Shown here: piece by piece, positions 1 through 9,504 of the stretch | Layout: the number at the start of each line of letters is the position of its first letter | Numbering within the stretch: the stretch's first letter is position 1 | NCBI GenBank assembly: GCA_030602715.1 | Contig: JAUVZD010000010.1 | Span: 62,001-126,000 of the forward strand | Length of the DNA: 64,000 nucleotides | Direction of reading: 5' to 3' | Origin: Candidatus Coatesiibacteriota bacterium | Lineage (GTDB): Bacteria > RBG-13-66-14 > B26-G2 > JAUVZD01 | The notes under the pieces: model-generated | The model's database searches: none | Told to the model about the DNA's origin: nothing | The model's input: only the letters and a program-made list of their open reading frames with translations | Translations under genes and position numbers: made by a program

Positions 1-47
1 TGAACCTCCACCACAAAAATATTGCCTATTTTTATTGCCTGCACCTA

Positions 48-908
48 TTATTGGGGCTTTTCCCCTCCTTCACCCACCACTGGTATGGCGCAGATTCTTT
101 CCCCCTCCTCTTTGAACCGTGCAAATGTCACCTGCGGGTCGTGCTGGAAGATGACCAGCCAGTCTTGGGCTAAAACCCGCTGGGTGAGCCGTTTGCGCAC
201 ATCCATCACCGTGAGGGGGAAGAGGTCAAAGGCGGGAACATAGGCGGGGTGGATGTGGGCTGTGGAGGGCATAATGTCCGCCAAAAAGAGCGCCTTGTTG
301 CCCTTGGACTGTATCCTTACCATCTGGTGGGAGGAGGTGTGCCCCCCGGTGACCCAGGTGGATATCCCCCGGCTGACATGATAGTGACCGGTGATCAGCT
401 TGAGCTGACCGGCTTTCTTCAGGGGGAGGAAGTTCTCCGCCAGATAGGTTGCCTGGGTGCGCTCGTTGGGGTGGTTGGCGTCCTCCCACTCCTGGCTCTG
501 GATGTAATAGACCGCATTGGGGAAGGTGGGCACCACCCTGCCGGAGGATTGATAGCGGGTAGCCCCGCCGGCGTGGTCAAAGTGGAGATGGGTGAGCAGG
601 ACGATGTCAATGTCCTCCGGCTTCAAGCCCAGAGAAGCCAATGAGGAGATGGTATCGGTCTCCTTCTCTATTCCCCAGATCTGGCGTTGTTTGGCGGAGT
701 ATTTATCCCCCAAGCCGGCGTCTATCAGGATGTTCTTGCGCTTGGTCTGCACCAGCAGGCAGTTTACCGCCAGCTTGATACGGTTCAAATCGTCCGGCTC
801 AACCAGTTTGCTCCACAGCACCTTGGGGATGATGCCGAAGGCGGTGCCCCCGTCGGTCATAAAGGAGCCGTCGGGAATGATGTGTAGTTGGATGTTGCCG
901 AAATCCAT
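48..908 (-). CDS. MBL-fold metallo-hydrolase
   Basis: This 286-residue protein has the metallo-beta-lactamase fold and is probably a cytosolic zinc hydrolase. The signature HLHFDH lies at residues 107-112 with a following AGG. Further metal ligands are GGHTSSH (His190 and His194), Asp211 in LADIM, and His256 in FQHDP. No signal peptide is visible. The ligand set resembles the N-acyl-homoserine-lactonase/YtnP-like branch, but substrate cannot be read from sequence. It lies downstream of polA on the same strand with a 90-bp gap that holds a possible extended -10 promoter, so it may be transcribed on its own. Fold assignment is firm; the specific reaction is unknown. Confidence 0.85.
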   Translation of the reverse strand: MDFGNIQLHIIPDGSFMTDGGTAFGIIPKVLWSKLVEPDDLNRIKLAVNCLLVQTKRKNILIDAGLGDKYSAKQRQIWGIEKETDTISSLASLGLKPEDIDIVLLTHLHFDHAGGATRYQSSGRVVPTFPNAVYYIQSQEWEDANHPNERTQATYLAENFLPLKKAGQLKLITGHYHVSRGISTWVTGGHTSSHQMVRIQSKGNKALFLADIMPSTAHIHPAYVPAFDLFPLTVMDVRKRLTQRVLAQDWLVIFQHDPQVTFARFKEEGERICAIPVVGEGGEKPQ

Positions 909-941
909 AGTTTTTACTTAATGGTATCGCTTTTATAGAAG

Positions 942-950
942 ATTATAACA
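942..950 (-). promoter_or_regulatory. Possible extended -10 promoter of the MBL hydrolase gene
   Basis: On the minus strand the motif TGTTATAAT (TG-N-TATAAT) sits about 34 bases before the MBL-hydrolase start. No good -35 box is present at the usual distance, which is typical of extended -10 promoters. Confidence 0.4.
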
Positions 951-998
951 TAGCCCCGGCGAAGTAGTCTAAAAAACTCTTGCCGGCTTGCGATTGCC

Positions 999-3590
999 TC
1001 AATGTGCGGAAAGCCAGTTCTTCCCCACACCCGCATCCACCACGATGGGAACCTCCAGTTCGGTTACGCCCTCCATGATGGGCTTGACCGTGTCTATCAT
1101 CTTCTGCTCACTGCCCTCCGGCACTTCAAATATCAGCTCGTCGTGGATGGTCAACAACATCCGTCCCAGTTGGACTTCCTCGGAGAGCCGGCGCTCTATG
1201 GCGATCATAGCCAGCTTGAGCAGGTCGGCGGCGGTCCCCTGGATGGGCATGTTGATTGCCGCTCGCTCGGCGGCGGAGCGCAGGACGGGATTCTTGCTGG
1301 TAAGCTCCGGCAGGTATCTGCGGCGACCGAAGACGGTCTCCGAGTAACCCTGCTTGTGGGCTCTCTCCTTTAGCTCGTCCATGAAGGCTCTCACTTGAGG
1401 GTAGCGTTCAAAATAGGTCTTGATGTATTCGGTAGCCTCCTCCTGGCTGATGTCCAGCTCCTGGGAAAGCCCGTAGGGGCTTTTTCCGTAGATTAAGCCG
1501 AAGTTGATGGCTTTGGCTCTGGCACGCAGTTTGCGGTCTATCTCTTGTCCGGCGAAGAGCTCCCGGGCGGTGGCGGCATGGATGTCCTCCCCCTTGCGGA
1601 AGGCGGATATCAGGTTCTCGTCGCCGGAGAGGGTGGCGAAGATGCGTAGTTCAATCTGCGAGTAGTCCAGGGATACCAGCAGATGTCCCTCGGGGGCGAT
1701 GAAAGCCTGGCGCACCTTGGCGCCCAGCTCGGTGCGGATGGGGATGTTCTGCAGATTCGGGTCCCGGCTGGAGAGCCTGCCGGTTGCGGTGGAGGTCTGC
1801 AGGAAGGTGGTATGGATGCGACCGCTTTCCGGATTGACCGCCTCCGGCAGGGCATCTATATAGGTGCCCTTCAGCTTGGAGAGGGTGCGGTATTCCATGA
1901 CCATCTTGGGCAGGGGGTGTAGCGCCCCCAGCGTGGTGAGCACCTCGTTGTCCGTGGAGTAGCCGGTCTTGGTCTTTCTCTGCAGCGGCAGTTGCAGTTT
2001 CTCAAAGAGCACCTCGCCCAACTGCTTGGGGGAGTTGATGTTGAACTCCATCCCCGCTTCCCGGTGAATCCCTTCCTCCAGCTCCTTCAGCTTGACGCCC
2101 AGATCGGAGGAGAGCTTCTCCAGGAGTCCCTTATCCACCAGTATGCCCCGCTGCTCCAGCCGGGCAAGCACCGGGGTCAGGGGAAGTTCAATCTCCTCAA
2201 GCACCTTGCCCAGCTTGGCTTCCCTCACCTTTTTTGCCAGCACCGGCTGCAGGCGGTGGACGGTTGCCGCTCTCCCTGCCAGTTCATTGAGATTATCCGC
2301 TCTATCCCGCTCAAAATCCAGGCTCTGCTGACCCTCCTTTTCATCGCTCTTGGAGAGCACCTCGCCCAGCTCCCGGAAGGCTACCTCGGGGAGGCTGTGC
2401 CCCTGCTCCGGGGCGACCAGGTAGGCGGCAAGGGCGGTGTCGTAGCCCAGAGGTTTAATCTGCCAACTTTTTACCAGGAGGCGGTAGAGCCCCTTCAGGT
2501 AGTGGCCCACCAGCCGGGTCTTGGCGGGGAGTTTGGAGAAGATGTTGGCTAATTCACCGCCCAGGTGGTCTATGTTTATAACGGCGGTTCTCTTGCCGTC
2601 GTGAAGGGCAAGGAGACCTCTGTCCAGCGCCAGGCTGACCATCTTTTTGCCCTTAAGGAAGGAGGAGATGTCCTCTTTTGAGGAGAGGGGGAGCAATTCC
2701 AAGGTGGGGGTCTCCTCAACCTCACCCAGGAACTCCTTGACCAGGCTGAAGAACTCCAGCTCCATAAGCAGATTCTTAATCTCCTCCGGGGGGACATCCC
2801 GCCGTCTCAGCTCCTCAACGGTGGTGTCCAGGTCGGCGTCCATAATCAGCTCCACCAATCGTCTGCTGAGGTCCAGGTTATCCAAATCCTCGGCGATGCG
2901 CTTTGCCACCCTGGGGGGCTGGACCTGCTCCAGGTTTTCCAGCACTTTTTCCAGACTGCCGTAGTTGGAGAGGAGGTCTCTGGCGGTGGTCTCTCCCACG
3001 CCTTTGACCCCGGGGATGTTGTCCGACTTGTCCCCCATCAGACTGAGAAAGTCAACTATCTGCTTGGGCTCCACCCCCAACTTCTCCACCACCGCATCCG
3101 GGGTTATCCTTATAGTCTCGCTTATCCCTTTCTTGGTGGTTATCAGCTGGGTGTGCTCGTCCACCAACTGCATGAGGTCCTTATCCGAGGTGGCGATTGC
3201 CACCTCCATCCCCTTACTGCGAGCTTCCTTGGTAAGGATGCCGATGGCGTCGTCCGCCTCAAGCCCCTCTCGCTCCACCCTGGCTATGCCCAGCCGGTCG
3301 CATAGCTCCTTGACCTTGCCTATCTGCTCCACCAGTTCTTCGGGTGGTGGTGGGCGGTTGGCTTTATACTCTGGAAAGATGCTCTCCCGGGGTGAGCCGG
3401 TCGGCGAGTCAAAGACCACAGCAATATAGTCGGGGCTCTCCTCCTTGAGCATACGCAGGAGCATGACCGTGAAACCGTAAAGCGCCGAGGTGTTCTCTCC
3501 CTTGGAGTTCTTCAGGGGATTTTTGATGAAGGCATAGTAAGCCCGAAAGATCAGGTTTAGAGCATCTATGAGCAGGACTTTTTCAGCCAT
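999..3590 (-). CDS. polA: DNA polymerase I
   Basis: An 863-residue family A DNA polymerase that fills gaps and removes RNA primers in replication and repair. The N-terminal 5' nuclease domain (about 1-290) has the acidic signatures LLIDALNLIFRAYYA, GLEADDAIG, SDKDLMQLV and the helix-hairpin-helix region GDKSDNIPGVKGVG. The C-terminal polymerase has motif A DYSQIELR (about 640), motif B RAKAINFGLIYG and motif C HDE (about 815). The middle 3'-5' exonuclease domain keeps its length but not its catalytic residues: the Exo I position reads LALDRG rather than DxE and the Exo II region reads GHYLKGLY, so proofreading is probably lost, as in Taq-like enzymes. The envelope gene 3615-5273 ends 24 bp upstream on the same strand, so co-transcription is likely. 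Confidence 0.97.
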   Translation of the reverse strand: MAEKVLLIDALNLIFRAYYAFIKNPLKNSKGENTSALYGFTVMLLRMLKEESPDYIAVVFDSPTGSPRESIFPEYKANRPPPPEELVEQIGKVKELCDRLGIARVEREGLEADDAIGILTKEARSKGMEVAIATSDKDLMQLVDEHTQLITTKKGISETIRITPDAVVEKLGVEPKQIVDFLSLMGDKSDNIPGVKGVGETTARDLLSNYGSLEKVLENLEQVQPPRVAKRIAEDLDNLDLSRRLVELIMDADLDTTVEELRRRDVPPEEIKNLLMELEFFSLVKEFLGEVEETPTLELLPLSSKEDISSFLKGKKMVSLALDRGLLALHDGKRTAVINIDHLGGELANIFSKLPAKTRLVGHYLKGLYRLLVKSWQIKPLGYDTALAAYLVAPEQGHSLPEVAFRELGEVLSKSDEKEGQQSLDFERDRADNLNELAGRAATVHRLQPVLAKKVREAKLGKVLEEIELPLTPVLARLEQRGILVDKGLLEKLSSDLGVKLKELEEGIHREAGMEFNINSPKQLGEVLFEKLQLPLQRKTKTGYSTDNEVLTTLGALHPLPKMVMEYRTLSKLKGTYIDALPEAVNPESGRIHTTFLQTSTATGRLSSRDPNLQNIPIRTELGAKVRQAFIAPEGHLLVSLDYSQIELRIFATLSGDENLISAFRKGEDIHAATARELFAGQEIDRKLRARAKAINFGLIYGKSPYGLSQELDISQEEATEYIKTYFERYPQVRAFMDELKERAHKQGYSETVFGRRRYLPELTSKNPVLRSAAERAAINMPIQGTAADLLKLAMIAIERRLSEEVQLGRMLLTIHDELIFEVPEGSEQKMIDTVKPIMEGVTELEVPIVVDAGVGKNWLSAH

Positions 3591-3614
3591 AATGGGAGGT
3601 CCCTTTCATATTAA

Positions 3615-5273
3615 TCAGGGGGAGGACGCTTGGGGGAAGTAGATGATGAAGTAGCCTACCCTGATCTGGGCATATTCGGCAAGAATTTCTTTCACTGCTT
3701 CTAGTTCTCCGGCGAAGCCATTGTGACCCAGGTAGCTTGCCCTGATTACCAGCACTTTGGGCGGGGGCTGGGTGAGGAGCCCAGCAAGCTCCCCGCATCC
3801 GAATACTTGGGTGATCTCTCTGTGGGGGGTGTCGTAGCCCACATAGTAGGCGATGTCGGAGGGGCAGAGGAGCAGACCCTTCGCAGGTAGATAATGTTTT
3901 ACGGTCGTGACCGCCTCCATCATCTTCTCCTCGCCGTAGTTGTAGCCTATGGAGTAATCGGCTCTTCCCATCTTCAACTGCTGCACCACACCCATTGAGA
4001 TGAACATTACCAAGGGGACTATTACCAGTTTATCACGCTTGCAGCTCCACAACAATACCAGGAGTATAAAAGCAATTAAAGTGGTGATGGTTTGGAAGAT
4101 GAGAGCGTTATTTGCGGTCTCGGCGGTGATGTCCCCCAGGTTTATCATCTCCGTGCGGGTGAAAGGGGCGTGGAGTAGATCGCCGACCAGGAAATGGAAG
4201 TATGGGAGGAGCAGGAGACCGGCGGAGAAGAAGAGCAGTTTGCGCCCCGGGGAGAGTGCGCCGGCAAGCTCCCGCAGGGGATGGGCGATAGCCAGGGCGA
4301 GCATGGGCACCGCCACCATCTGGTATTTGCACAGACCGTAGGCGTCCCCGCCGACCAGGAGGTAGCCGATGAGTATCATCCAGCCGAATGTGGCCGGGAA
4401 TAGACCCCGCCGATATAGCGGACGGAAGGTGCGTATCCAGCCGGTTAATATCAATATACACAGAAACGGGGAGAGCCAGTAGATAATCTTTATCTGGCGG
4501 GACAGATAGTCGCCCGCCGAGGAGAGCAGACCCACCCCGCCTCCACCTCCCAGCTTCCAGCCTATTATAGAAAGTGGTGCGAGGAGGGGCTTCCCCCACA
4601 AACCGTAGTAGAGCATTAAGATGAGTGCCGCAGTGCCCGCCCCCAGCAGGAGTGCCAGGAGCGCCTTGAGTGGTCTTTTTTTGCGCTCCACCAGGGCGTA
4701 GATGAGCAGTGCCGGAACGGCGGCGAGCGGGGTGGTCAGTTTGACCAGAAAGGCGCCGGTGAAGGCGAGGGCGGTAAGCAGAAAGCTCTTGCGGGTGGGG
4801 TGTCTCAGATAGTGGGCGGTCGCCAGGGCGCAGAGCAGTAAGACCAGGGTGAGCAGTCCGCCGTCAATATCCAACAGGAGCGAGGCGGGAATGGTCAGCG
4901 GGCAGAGGAGAATTATGGAGACGGCCATAAGGCGGCTCCAGTCGTCTGCTGAGGGCCATAACTTGGGCAGGAGCAGATAGACTAGCAGGGCGGTGACCAC
5001 CATAAAGGTCAAGCCCAGAGCCCGTCCACCCCAGTCGCCTATCCATATCACCAGGGAGAGCAGATAATGATAGGTGGGGGGATGACCTATGAAGGGCTTG
5101 AGGACGCCCTCGGAGTAAGCGTATGGGTAGCCCCCCTCTGAAATAGTCTTTGCGCCGACGGCGAACATGGTCTCGTCGGTGACCAAAGGGTCGTCCAGAT
5201 GGAAGGAAGCCATCAGGATGGTGTAAGCGAAGACGGCGAAGGTGAGCGCTGTGGGAAGATAGCGGTTCATCAT
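3615..5273 (-). CDS. GT-C fold membrane glycosyltransferase (family 39-like)
   Basis: A 552-residue polytopic membrane protein with about 10-12 hydrophobic segments. Near the N-terminus the first periplasmic loop carries DPLVTDE, the acidic pattern used by GT-C/ArnT-PMT-like transferases that take sugar from a polyprenyl-phosphate carrier. A basic RKKRPLK loop follows mid-protein, and a soluble C-terminal tail of about 100 residues starts near QLKMGRADY. The start overlaps the stop of the TPR gene by 4 bases (ATGA), so the two are translationally coupled. Donor and acceptor are unknown; the setting suggests surface glycan or glycoprotein work. It is GT39-like on topology and motif only. Confidence 0.7.
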   Translation of the reverse strand: MMNRYLPTALTFAVFAYTILMASFHLDDPLVTDETMFAVGAKTISEGGYPYAYSEGVLKPFIGHPPTYHYLLSLVIWIGDWGGRALGLTFMVVTALLVYLLLPKLWPSADDWSRLMAVSIILLCPLTIPASLLLDIDGGLLTLVLLLCALATAHYLRHPTRKSFLLTALAFTGAFLVKLTTPLAAVPALLIYALVERKKRPLKALLALLLGAGTAALILMLYYGLWGKPLLAPLSIIGWKLGGGGGVGLLSSAGDYLSRQIKIIYWLSPFLCILILTGWIRTFRPLYRRGLFPATFGWMILIGYLLVGGDAYGLCKYQMVAVPMLALAIAHPLRELAGALSPGRKLLFFSAGLLLLPYFHFLVGDLLHAPFTRTEMINLGDITAETANNALIFQTITTLIAFILLVLLWSCKRDKLVIVPLVMFISMGVVQQLKMGRADYSIGYNYGEEKMMEAVTTVKHYLPAKGLLLCPSDIAYYVGYDTPHREITQVFGCGELAGLLTQPPPKVLVIRASYLGHNGFAGELEAVKEILAEYAQIRVGYFIIYFPQASSP

Positions 5274-6427
5274 TCAACTTCCACTATCGTCCGTGCCTGT
5301 TCAAGCTGGTTGGGATACCTCTTCTGGCTGGCGGTGGCTACGAACTTGGAGAGCTCAGCCTTACCACCTTCTCTGTCGCCGGAGTTGATTAAGGAGACGC
5401 CCAGAAAATAGCGCAACAGTCCTTCATCGTCCTGGGCGTGGGAGAGCCCGCTGTAGCAGACGGAGATGGCTTCGTCCCACTGTTTCAGTTTGTTCAGGTT
5501 GTAGGCAAGATTGCTGTAAAGGGAGATGTCTGTCGGGTATTTTTTTATCGCCTGACGATATACATCAACCGCTTTGGAGTAGTCCTCGCTTTTGGTGTAA
5601 GCCCGAGCGAGAAGTGGATAGACCTCAAAGAGCCCCTCGCTTAGGGCTTGCTGGTAAGCGGTTATGGCTTGGGAGTAGTCGCCCAGTTGATAGTAAGCCA
5701 TGCCCACCATTTTGGCTACCAGCGGAAGGGTGGCATTGGTTACCGCATATGCGGTGATGGTCTGGTAGTCATCTATCTCATAGAGGCAATAAGCCCAGTG
5801 ATAGACGGGGTCGGCGGCGGGTATCTCCGAAGTATAGCCGGCTTCGGCGGCTTGCAGGAAGGTCTCTGCGGCAACTGCCATCTTCCCGCTCTTCTGGTAA
5901 CAGACGGCGAGGGCATACAGCATGCCGGCATCGCCCGGAGCGTAACTCAGTGCTTTGAGGTAGTAATCGGCGCTGTCCGCATAATTCATATCCTCATAGT
6001 CCATCCGGGCAAGATAACCGTAGATTATAGCATCACCGGGTTTGTTATCCAGGTACATTAGGAAATATTTACGAGCCCCGGAATAGTCTATTAGGTAGTA
6101 ATAGACCATGCCCAGCGCGCTCATCGCTTTGGTGTGGTTGGGTTCCATCTCCAGCGCCTTCTCCAGATATGGAATCGCTTCTCGGTTCTCACCCAGCTTA
6201 TGGAGGGTTAAACCCAGGTTGTAGTTTATCCCCGCATCCAGAGGATAATACTCCAGGAGTTCCCGGAAGAGCTCTACTGCGGTGGCGTGGTCCCCACCCG
6301 CCAACGCAATGCCTGCCTCGGCCATCAGTTGGTTCGCCCTTTCAACATCAACGGTCTGAGCGCCGCAGACTGAGCCGATGGATAGAACTACACAGACAAT
6401 AGCTATGGATGTGCGCAGAGTTGGCAT
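5270..6427 (-). CDS. Exported tetratricopeptide-repeat protein
   Basis: I place the start at the ATG at 6427 (385 residues). It is preceded by an AGGGGAA ribosome site and opens directly into a signal peptide (TSIAIVCVVLSIGSVCGAQ); a longer frame to 6484 adds residues without a signal. After the signal nearly the whole protein is TPR repeats, with motifs such as GINYNLGLTLHKLGENREA, AMSALGMVYYYLIDYSGA and SLYSNLAYNLNKLKQWDEA, giving about ten units. TPR arrays are protein-binding scaffolds; the partner is not evident. It is coupled to the downstream GT-C gene, so it may act with glycosylation machinery in the periplasm. Confident on architecture, not on role. Confidence 0.85.
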   Translation of the reverse strand: MPTLRTSIAIVCVVLSIGSVCGAQTVDVERANQLMAEAGIALAGGDHATAVELFRELLEYYPLDAGINYNLGLTLHKLGENREAIPYLEKALEMEPNHTKAMSALGMVYYYLIDYSGARKYFLMYLDNKPGDAIIYGYLARMDYEDMNYADSADYYLKALSYAPGDAGMLYALAVCYQKSGKMAVAAETFLQAAEAGYTSEIPAADPVYHWAYCLYEIDDYQTITAYAVTNATLPLVAKMVGMAYYQLGDYSQAITAYQQALSEGLFEVYPLLARAYTKSEDYSKAVDVYRQAIKKYPTDISLYSNLAYNLNKLKQWDEAISVCYSGLSHAQDDEGLLRYFLGVSLINSGDREGGKAELSKFVATASQKRYPNQLEQARTIVEVE

Positions 6428-6510
6428 AGTTGTAGTTCCCCTGAGGGCTTTTTCAAATATAACCTGAAGTTGGTCCAAACTCAACTTGATATTTTATTGA
6501 AGGTGGCGGG

Positions 6511-7956
6511 TTAGCCCTCATCCTTCTGGAAGAAGTGAGCTACCGAAGCGGTGAAGAGGCGTATGTTGTAGCGCAGGGGGAATATCCAGCGGTACATGGC
6601 AAAACCATACCAAAATTTATAGAGCAGGTTGGTCAGCGGATTGGGGGGAAGTTGGCAAGCCTCCTGCACCAGCTCCCAGGTGGCGGGGAAGGCTGAGGTA
6701 AAGGAGAATAGGCGGTGCAGGGCTTCAATGCGGCGCTTGTCGCCCTTTCGGGGGAAGGTAAGAGCGGAGCGGGAGTGGTAGCTTATCTTCAGGTCGTCGT
6801 AGCGTCCGTGATAGAAACCGTGCTTTACCGCATACTCACCCAGCCGGGTGCGGGGATAGGGCTGGAAGATGCTCGCCCAGGCGAACTCAGCCTTTATTCT
6901 GGAGTTGAGACGCATGGTGGAGAGGGCGCCTTTGAAGGTCTCTCCGGGTAAGCCGAGGATGTTCTGGCTGTAGATGGCGATGTGGTATCTGTGCAGGTGC
7001 TCGGCGGCTTTGATTATGGTCCTGGTGGACATGCCCCGCCCCAGAACCCGGTTGCGCATCTCCTCATCGCCGGACTCCACCCCCATTAGAACGGAGACAC
7101 AGCCGGCTTCTTTTAATAGCCGGGCTGTTTGGTCGGTTACCAGATTTGCACGCACATTACAGGAGAAGGGCAAGCCCACCCGGCTGGGGAATTTGTGGGC
7201 GAATTCGGAGAGCCAACCCAGGGAGAACACGAAGATATCGGAGACGAAGCGCACCAACTGCAAAGGCCAGCGAGAGGCTACCTCCGTTACCTCGGAGATG
7301 ATGTCGTCCACCCCCCGAAAACGGACCAGCCGGCTCCCTCCGCCGGATTCACGGTAAACCTCCTCCAGGGCATGATTGAAGCAGTAGGCGCAGTCGTAGG
7401 GACAGCCTCTGGTATTCAGGAAGTGCTTGATGGGATACTCCCCAAGCCAGCGGTCCTGCGCATAGGCCAGCTCACGGTCGGGGTGGGGGATGGTGTCCAG
7501 CTCGGTGACCAGTGGTAAGGGGAGATTGCGGTAAATTTTATTCCCCTCCTTGACCCACAGGTTGGGTATGTGCCGTATACTTCCTCCCTTGGAGAGCTGT
7601 CCCGCCAGCTCCACCAAGGAAGTTTCCCCCTCACCTCTGCAGATTATATCCACGCCCTCTTCGTCTATCATCTCCGGGAAGAAGGTGGGGTGAGGTCCTC
7701 CGAAAAGGGAGATTGTTTGGGGGAGGCGCTTGCGCAGTCTGCGGTTGAGCTCCAGATAGAAGTTATGCAGACCGGTGGTTACCGAATAGGCCAGGATGTG
7801 CGGCGAGAATTTCTCTGCAAGGTCCTCCGGCTTTTTCACCCGGTCGGCTTGGATGAGGTGGGTAATGTGCCCGGCATCCTTTAGGGCTCTGGAGAGATAC
7901 ATTAACCCCAAAGGCTCGGTTAAGCCGATACCCTTGGTGACAAAGAGAATTCTCAA
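6511..7956 (-). CDS. B12-binding domain radical SAM protein (first copy)
   Basis: This 481-residue protein joins an N-terminal cobalamin-binding Rossmann domain (about 1-140, with PLGLMYLSRALKDAGH and the later FGGPHPTFFPE) to a radical SAM domain carrying the [4Fe-4S] ligand motif CPYDCAYC near residue 190. A C-terminal extension of about 100 residues has hydrophobic stretches. Class B and related enzymes of this layout methylate or rearrange unreactive carbons on lipids, cofactors and antibiotics. It overlaps the second copy upstream by 4 bases. The pair diverges in sequence, so this is an old duplication or two separately acquired enzymes. Substrate is not assignable. Confidence 0.88.
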   Translation of the reverse strand: MRILFVTKGIGLTEPLGLMYLSRALKDAGHITHLIQADRVKKPEDLAEKFSPHILAYSVTTGLHNFYLELNRRLRKRLPQTISLFGGPHPTFFPEMIDEEGVDIICRGEGETSLVELAGQLSKGGSIRHIPNLWVKEGNKIYRNLPLPLVTELDTIPHPDRELAYAQDRWLGEYPIKHFLNTRGCPYDCAYCFNHALEEVYRESGGGSRLVRFRGVDDIISEVTEVASRWPLQLVRFVSDIFVFSLGWLSEFAHKFPSRVGLPFSCNVRANLVTDQTARLLKEAGCVSVLMGVESGDEEMRNRVLGRGMSTRTIIKAAEHLHRYHIAIYSQNILGLPGETFKGALSTMRLNSRIKAEFAWASIFQPYPRTRLGEYAVKHGFYHGRYDDLKISYHSRSALTFPRKGDKRRIEALHRLFSFTSAFPATWELVQEACQLPPNPLTNLLYKFWYGFAMYRWIFPLRYNIRLFTASVAHFFQKDEG

Positions 7957-9401
7957 GTCTTTTTTCCTCCCCCGACCTTGATGGTGAGGATGCGGTCAAA
8001 GAATATCCTGGGCAGGTTCAGGAGGGCGCGAGGATTATACCAGAGTATGCGCAGGAATCTGATGATTCGCTTGAAGGAGAGGTAGAAACGGAGATTTGCC
8101 TGGCGCAGGAGGTAGGTTAACTCCTCATCTGAGACCCGGGAGAGATTGAACTTTGCCCGGAAGTAATCATATTTGGCCGGGTCCGGGTCTATGGGCGTGC
8201 CCATCTTCCGAGCCATCTCAGCCAGTTCGGTGCCCTTAAAGGGATTTACGATAAAGAAGGAGGCGGTATCTATGTCCATATCCAGAGCGAAGCGGATGGT
8301 CTGGTGCAGTTCCTCGCGGGTCTCGGTGGGGAAACCGAGCATGAACAGCCCGTGCAGGATGACCCCCTGGCGTGACGCTTTGGACGCCACCGGCTTTATC
8401 TTTTCAAGGCGGATGTTTTTCTTAATCAGCTTCTGCAGGCGGGGACTTGCGGTCTCCACCGCGATCGCCACCCGAAATACGCGAGCCTCCTTCCACAGAC
8501 GAATGGTCTGGTCGTCAACTATATCCGTGCGCAGTCCGTTGGGGAAGTAAAGCCAGGCGTCGCGCATCTCGCTTTCTGCGAAGAGGCGCAGTATCTCCTT
8601 ACTGCGTGCCTGATTCACATTGAAGCAGTCGTCAAAGAACTCAAACTCACGAATGCCGTAATTATGATAGAGCTCCCGCATCTCAGCCAGCACATTCTGG
8701 GGACTGCGGTAGCGGAATCCCTTTCCGAAGATGTTGTGGCAATAGATACAACTGAAGGGACAGGCTCGGCTGGTGAAGATGGGCATATATTGGGCATTCT
8801 TATAGATGAGCAAAAGACGGGGGGTTTTGAAGTAGGCCCGGTAGTCTATCAGGTCCCAGGAGGGGAAGGGGAGGGAGTCCAGGTCTTCAATGTAGGGTCT
8901 GGGGGGGGTGACCGTGGTCTTGCCGTTTCGGCGGTAGGCGGTGCCCAGGATTTTATTCGCACTTTTCCCTTTCCACAGGGCTTCAACCAGCTCAAGAAAG
9001 GTGTATTCCCCCTCGTGATATACCAACCAATCTACATTGCGGTCGGCGAGGATATCCTCCATATCGGCGGAGGCGTGAGGTCCCCCGACGACGACGGGAA
9101 TATCTGGAAAGCGTTCCTTGAGGTGGGCGGCTAGGCTGTGCATCTGCCCGGCTTCAAAGGTCATGACGGAGAGACCGATCAGGTGCGGGGGGTCGCGGGC
9201 GATCCAGTCGCCCACCTGGTCGTCGGTGAGATTGCCCAGGCGGGTGTCCAGAATGTGGCACTCTGCGCCCAACTCCTTTTGCAGGACGGAGGCGATATAC
9301 ATACACCCCAATGGAGGGGTGGCTTTGGAGTCGGACCTGTCCATCAAACCGGTCTTGATTAAGGCTATCTTTGGGGGGCTTTTGGATATTCTTTTAGCCA
9401 T
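7953..9401 (-). CDS. B12-binding domain radical SAM protein (second copy)
   Basis: A 482-residue cobalamin-dependent radical SAM enzyme with the same architecture as its downstream neighbour. The N-terminal B12-binding part includes PPLGCMYIASVLQKELGA and VVVGGPHASAD. The radical SAM cluster motif is CPFSCIYC near residue 215, and the TIM-barrel continues through FFDDCFNVN, GLRTDIVD and GLFMLGFPTET. The last 70 residues (RFYLSFKRIIRFLRILWYNP) are basic and amphipathic and could attach it to the membrane, fitting a lipid-linked substrate. It is first in a probable unit 9401 to 3615, directly behind a near-perfect promoter. Confidence 0.88.
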   Translation of the reverse strand: MAKRISKSPPKIALIKTGLMDRSDSKATPPLGCMYIASVLQKELGAECHILDTRLGNLTDDQVGDWIARDPPHLIGLSVMTFEAGQMHSLAAHLKERFPDIPVVVGGPHASADMEDILADRNVDWLVYHEGEYTFLELVEALWKGKSANKILGTAYRRNGKTTVTPPRPYIEDLDSLPFPSWDLIDYRAYFKTPRLLLIYKNAQYMPIFTSRACPFSCIYCHNIFGKGFRYRSPQNVLAEMRELYHNYGIREFEFFDDCFNVNQARSKEILRLFAESEMRDAWLYFPNGLRTDIVDDQTIRLWKEARVFRVAIAVETASPRLQKLIKKNIRLEKIKPVASKASRQGVILHGLFMLGFPTETREELHQTIRFALDMDIDTASFFIVNPFKGTELAEMARKMGTPIDPDPAKYDYFRAKFNLSRVSDEELTYLLRQANLRFYLSFKRIIRFLRILWYNPRALLNLPRIFFDRILTIKVGGGKKT

Positions 9402-9458
9402 AGCCAGGGATATTGGACGGTGGAAGTGGTTCGGGCTTCTTGTTCAGGATGGAAATGG

Positions 9459-9487
9459 ATTATACCAACAAGGGGCAGGGGTGTCAA
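9459..9487 (-). promoter_or_regulatory. Sigma70-type promoter for the radical SAM/TPR/GT-C unit
   Basis: Read on the minus strand, TTGACA (9487-9482), a 17-nt spacer and TATAAT (9464-9459) match the housekeeping consensus exactly. The start of the 7953-9401 gene is 58 bases downstream of the -10 box. Confidence 0.75.
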
Positions 9488-9504
9488 GGACGATGAAATA
9501 GTGG

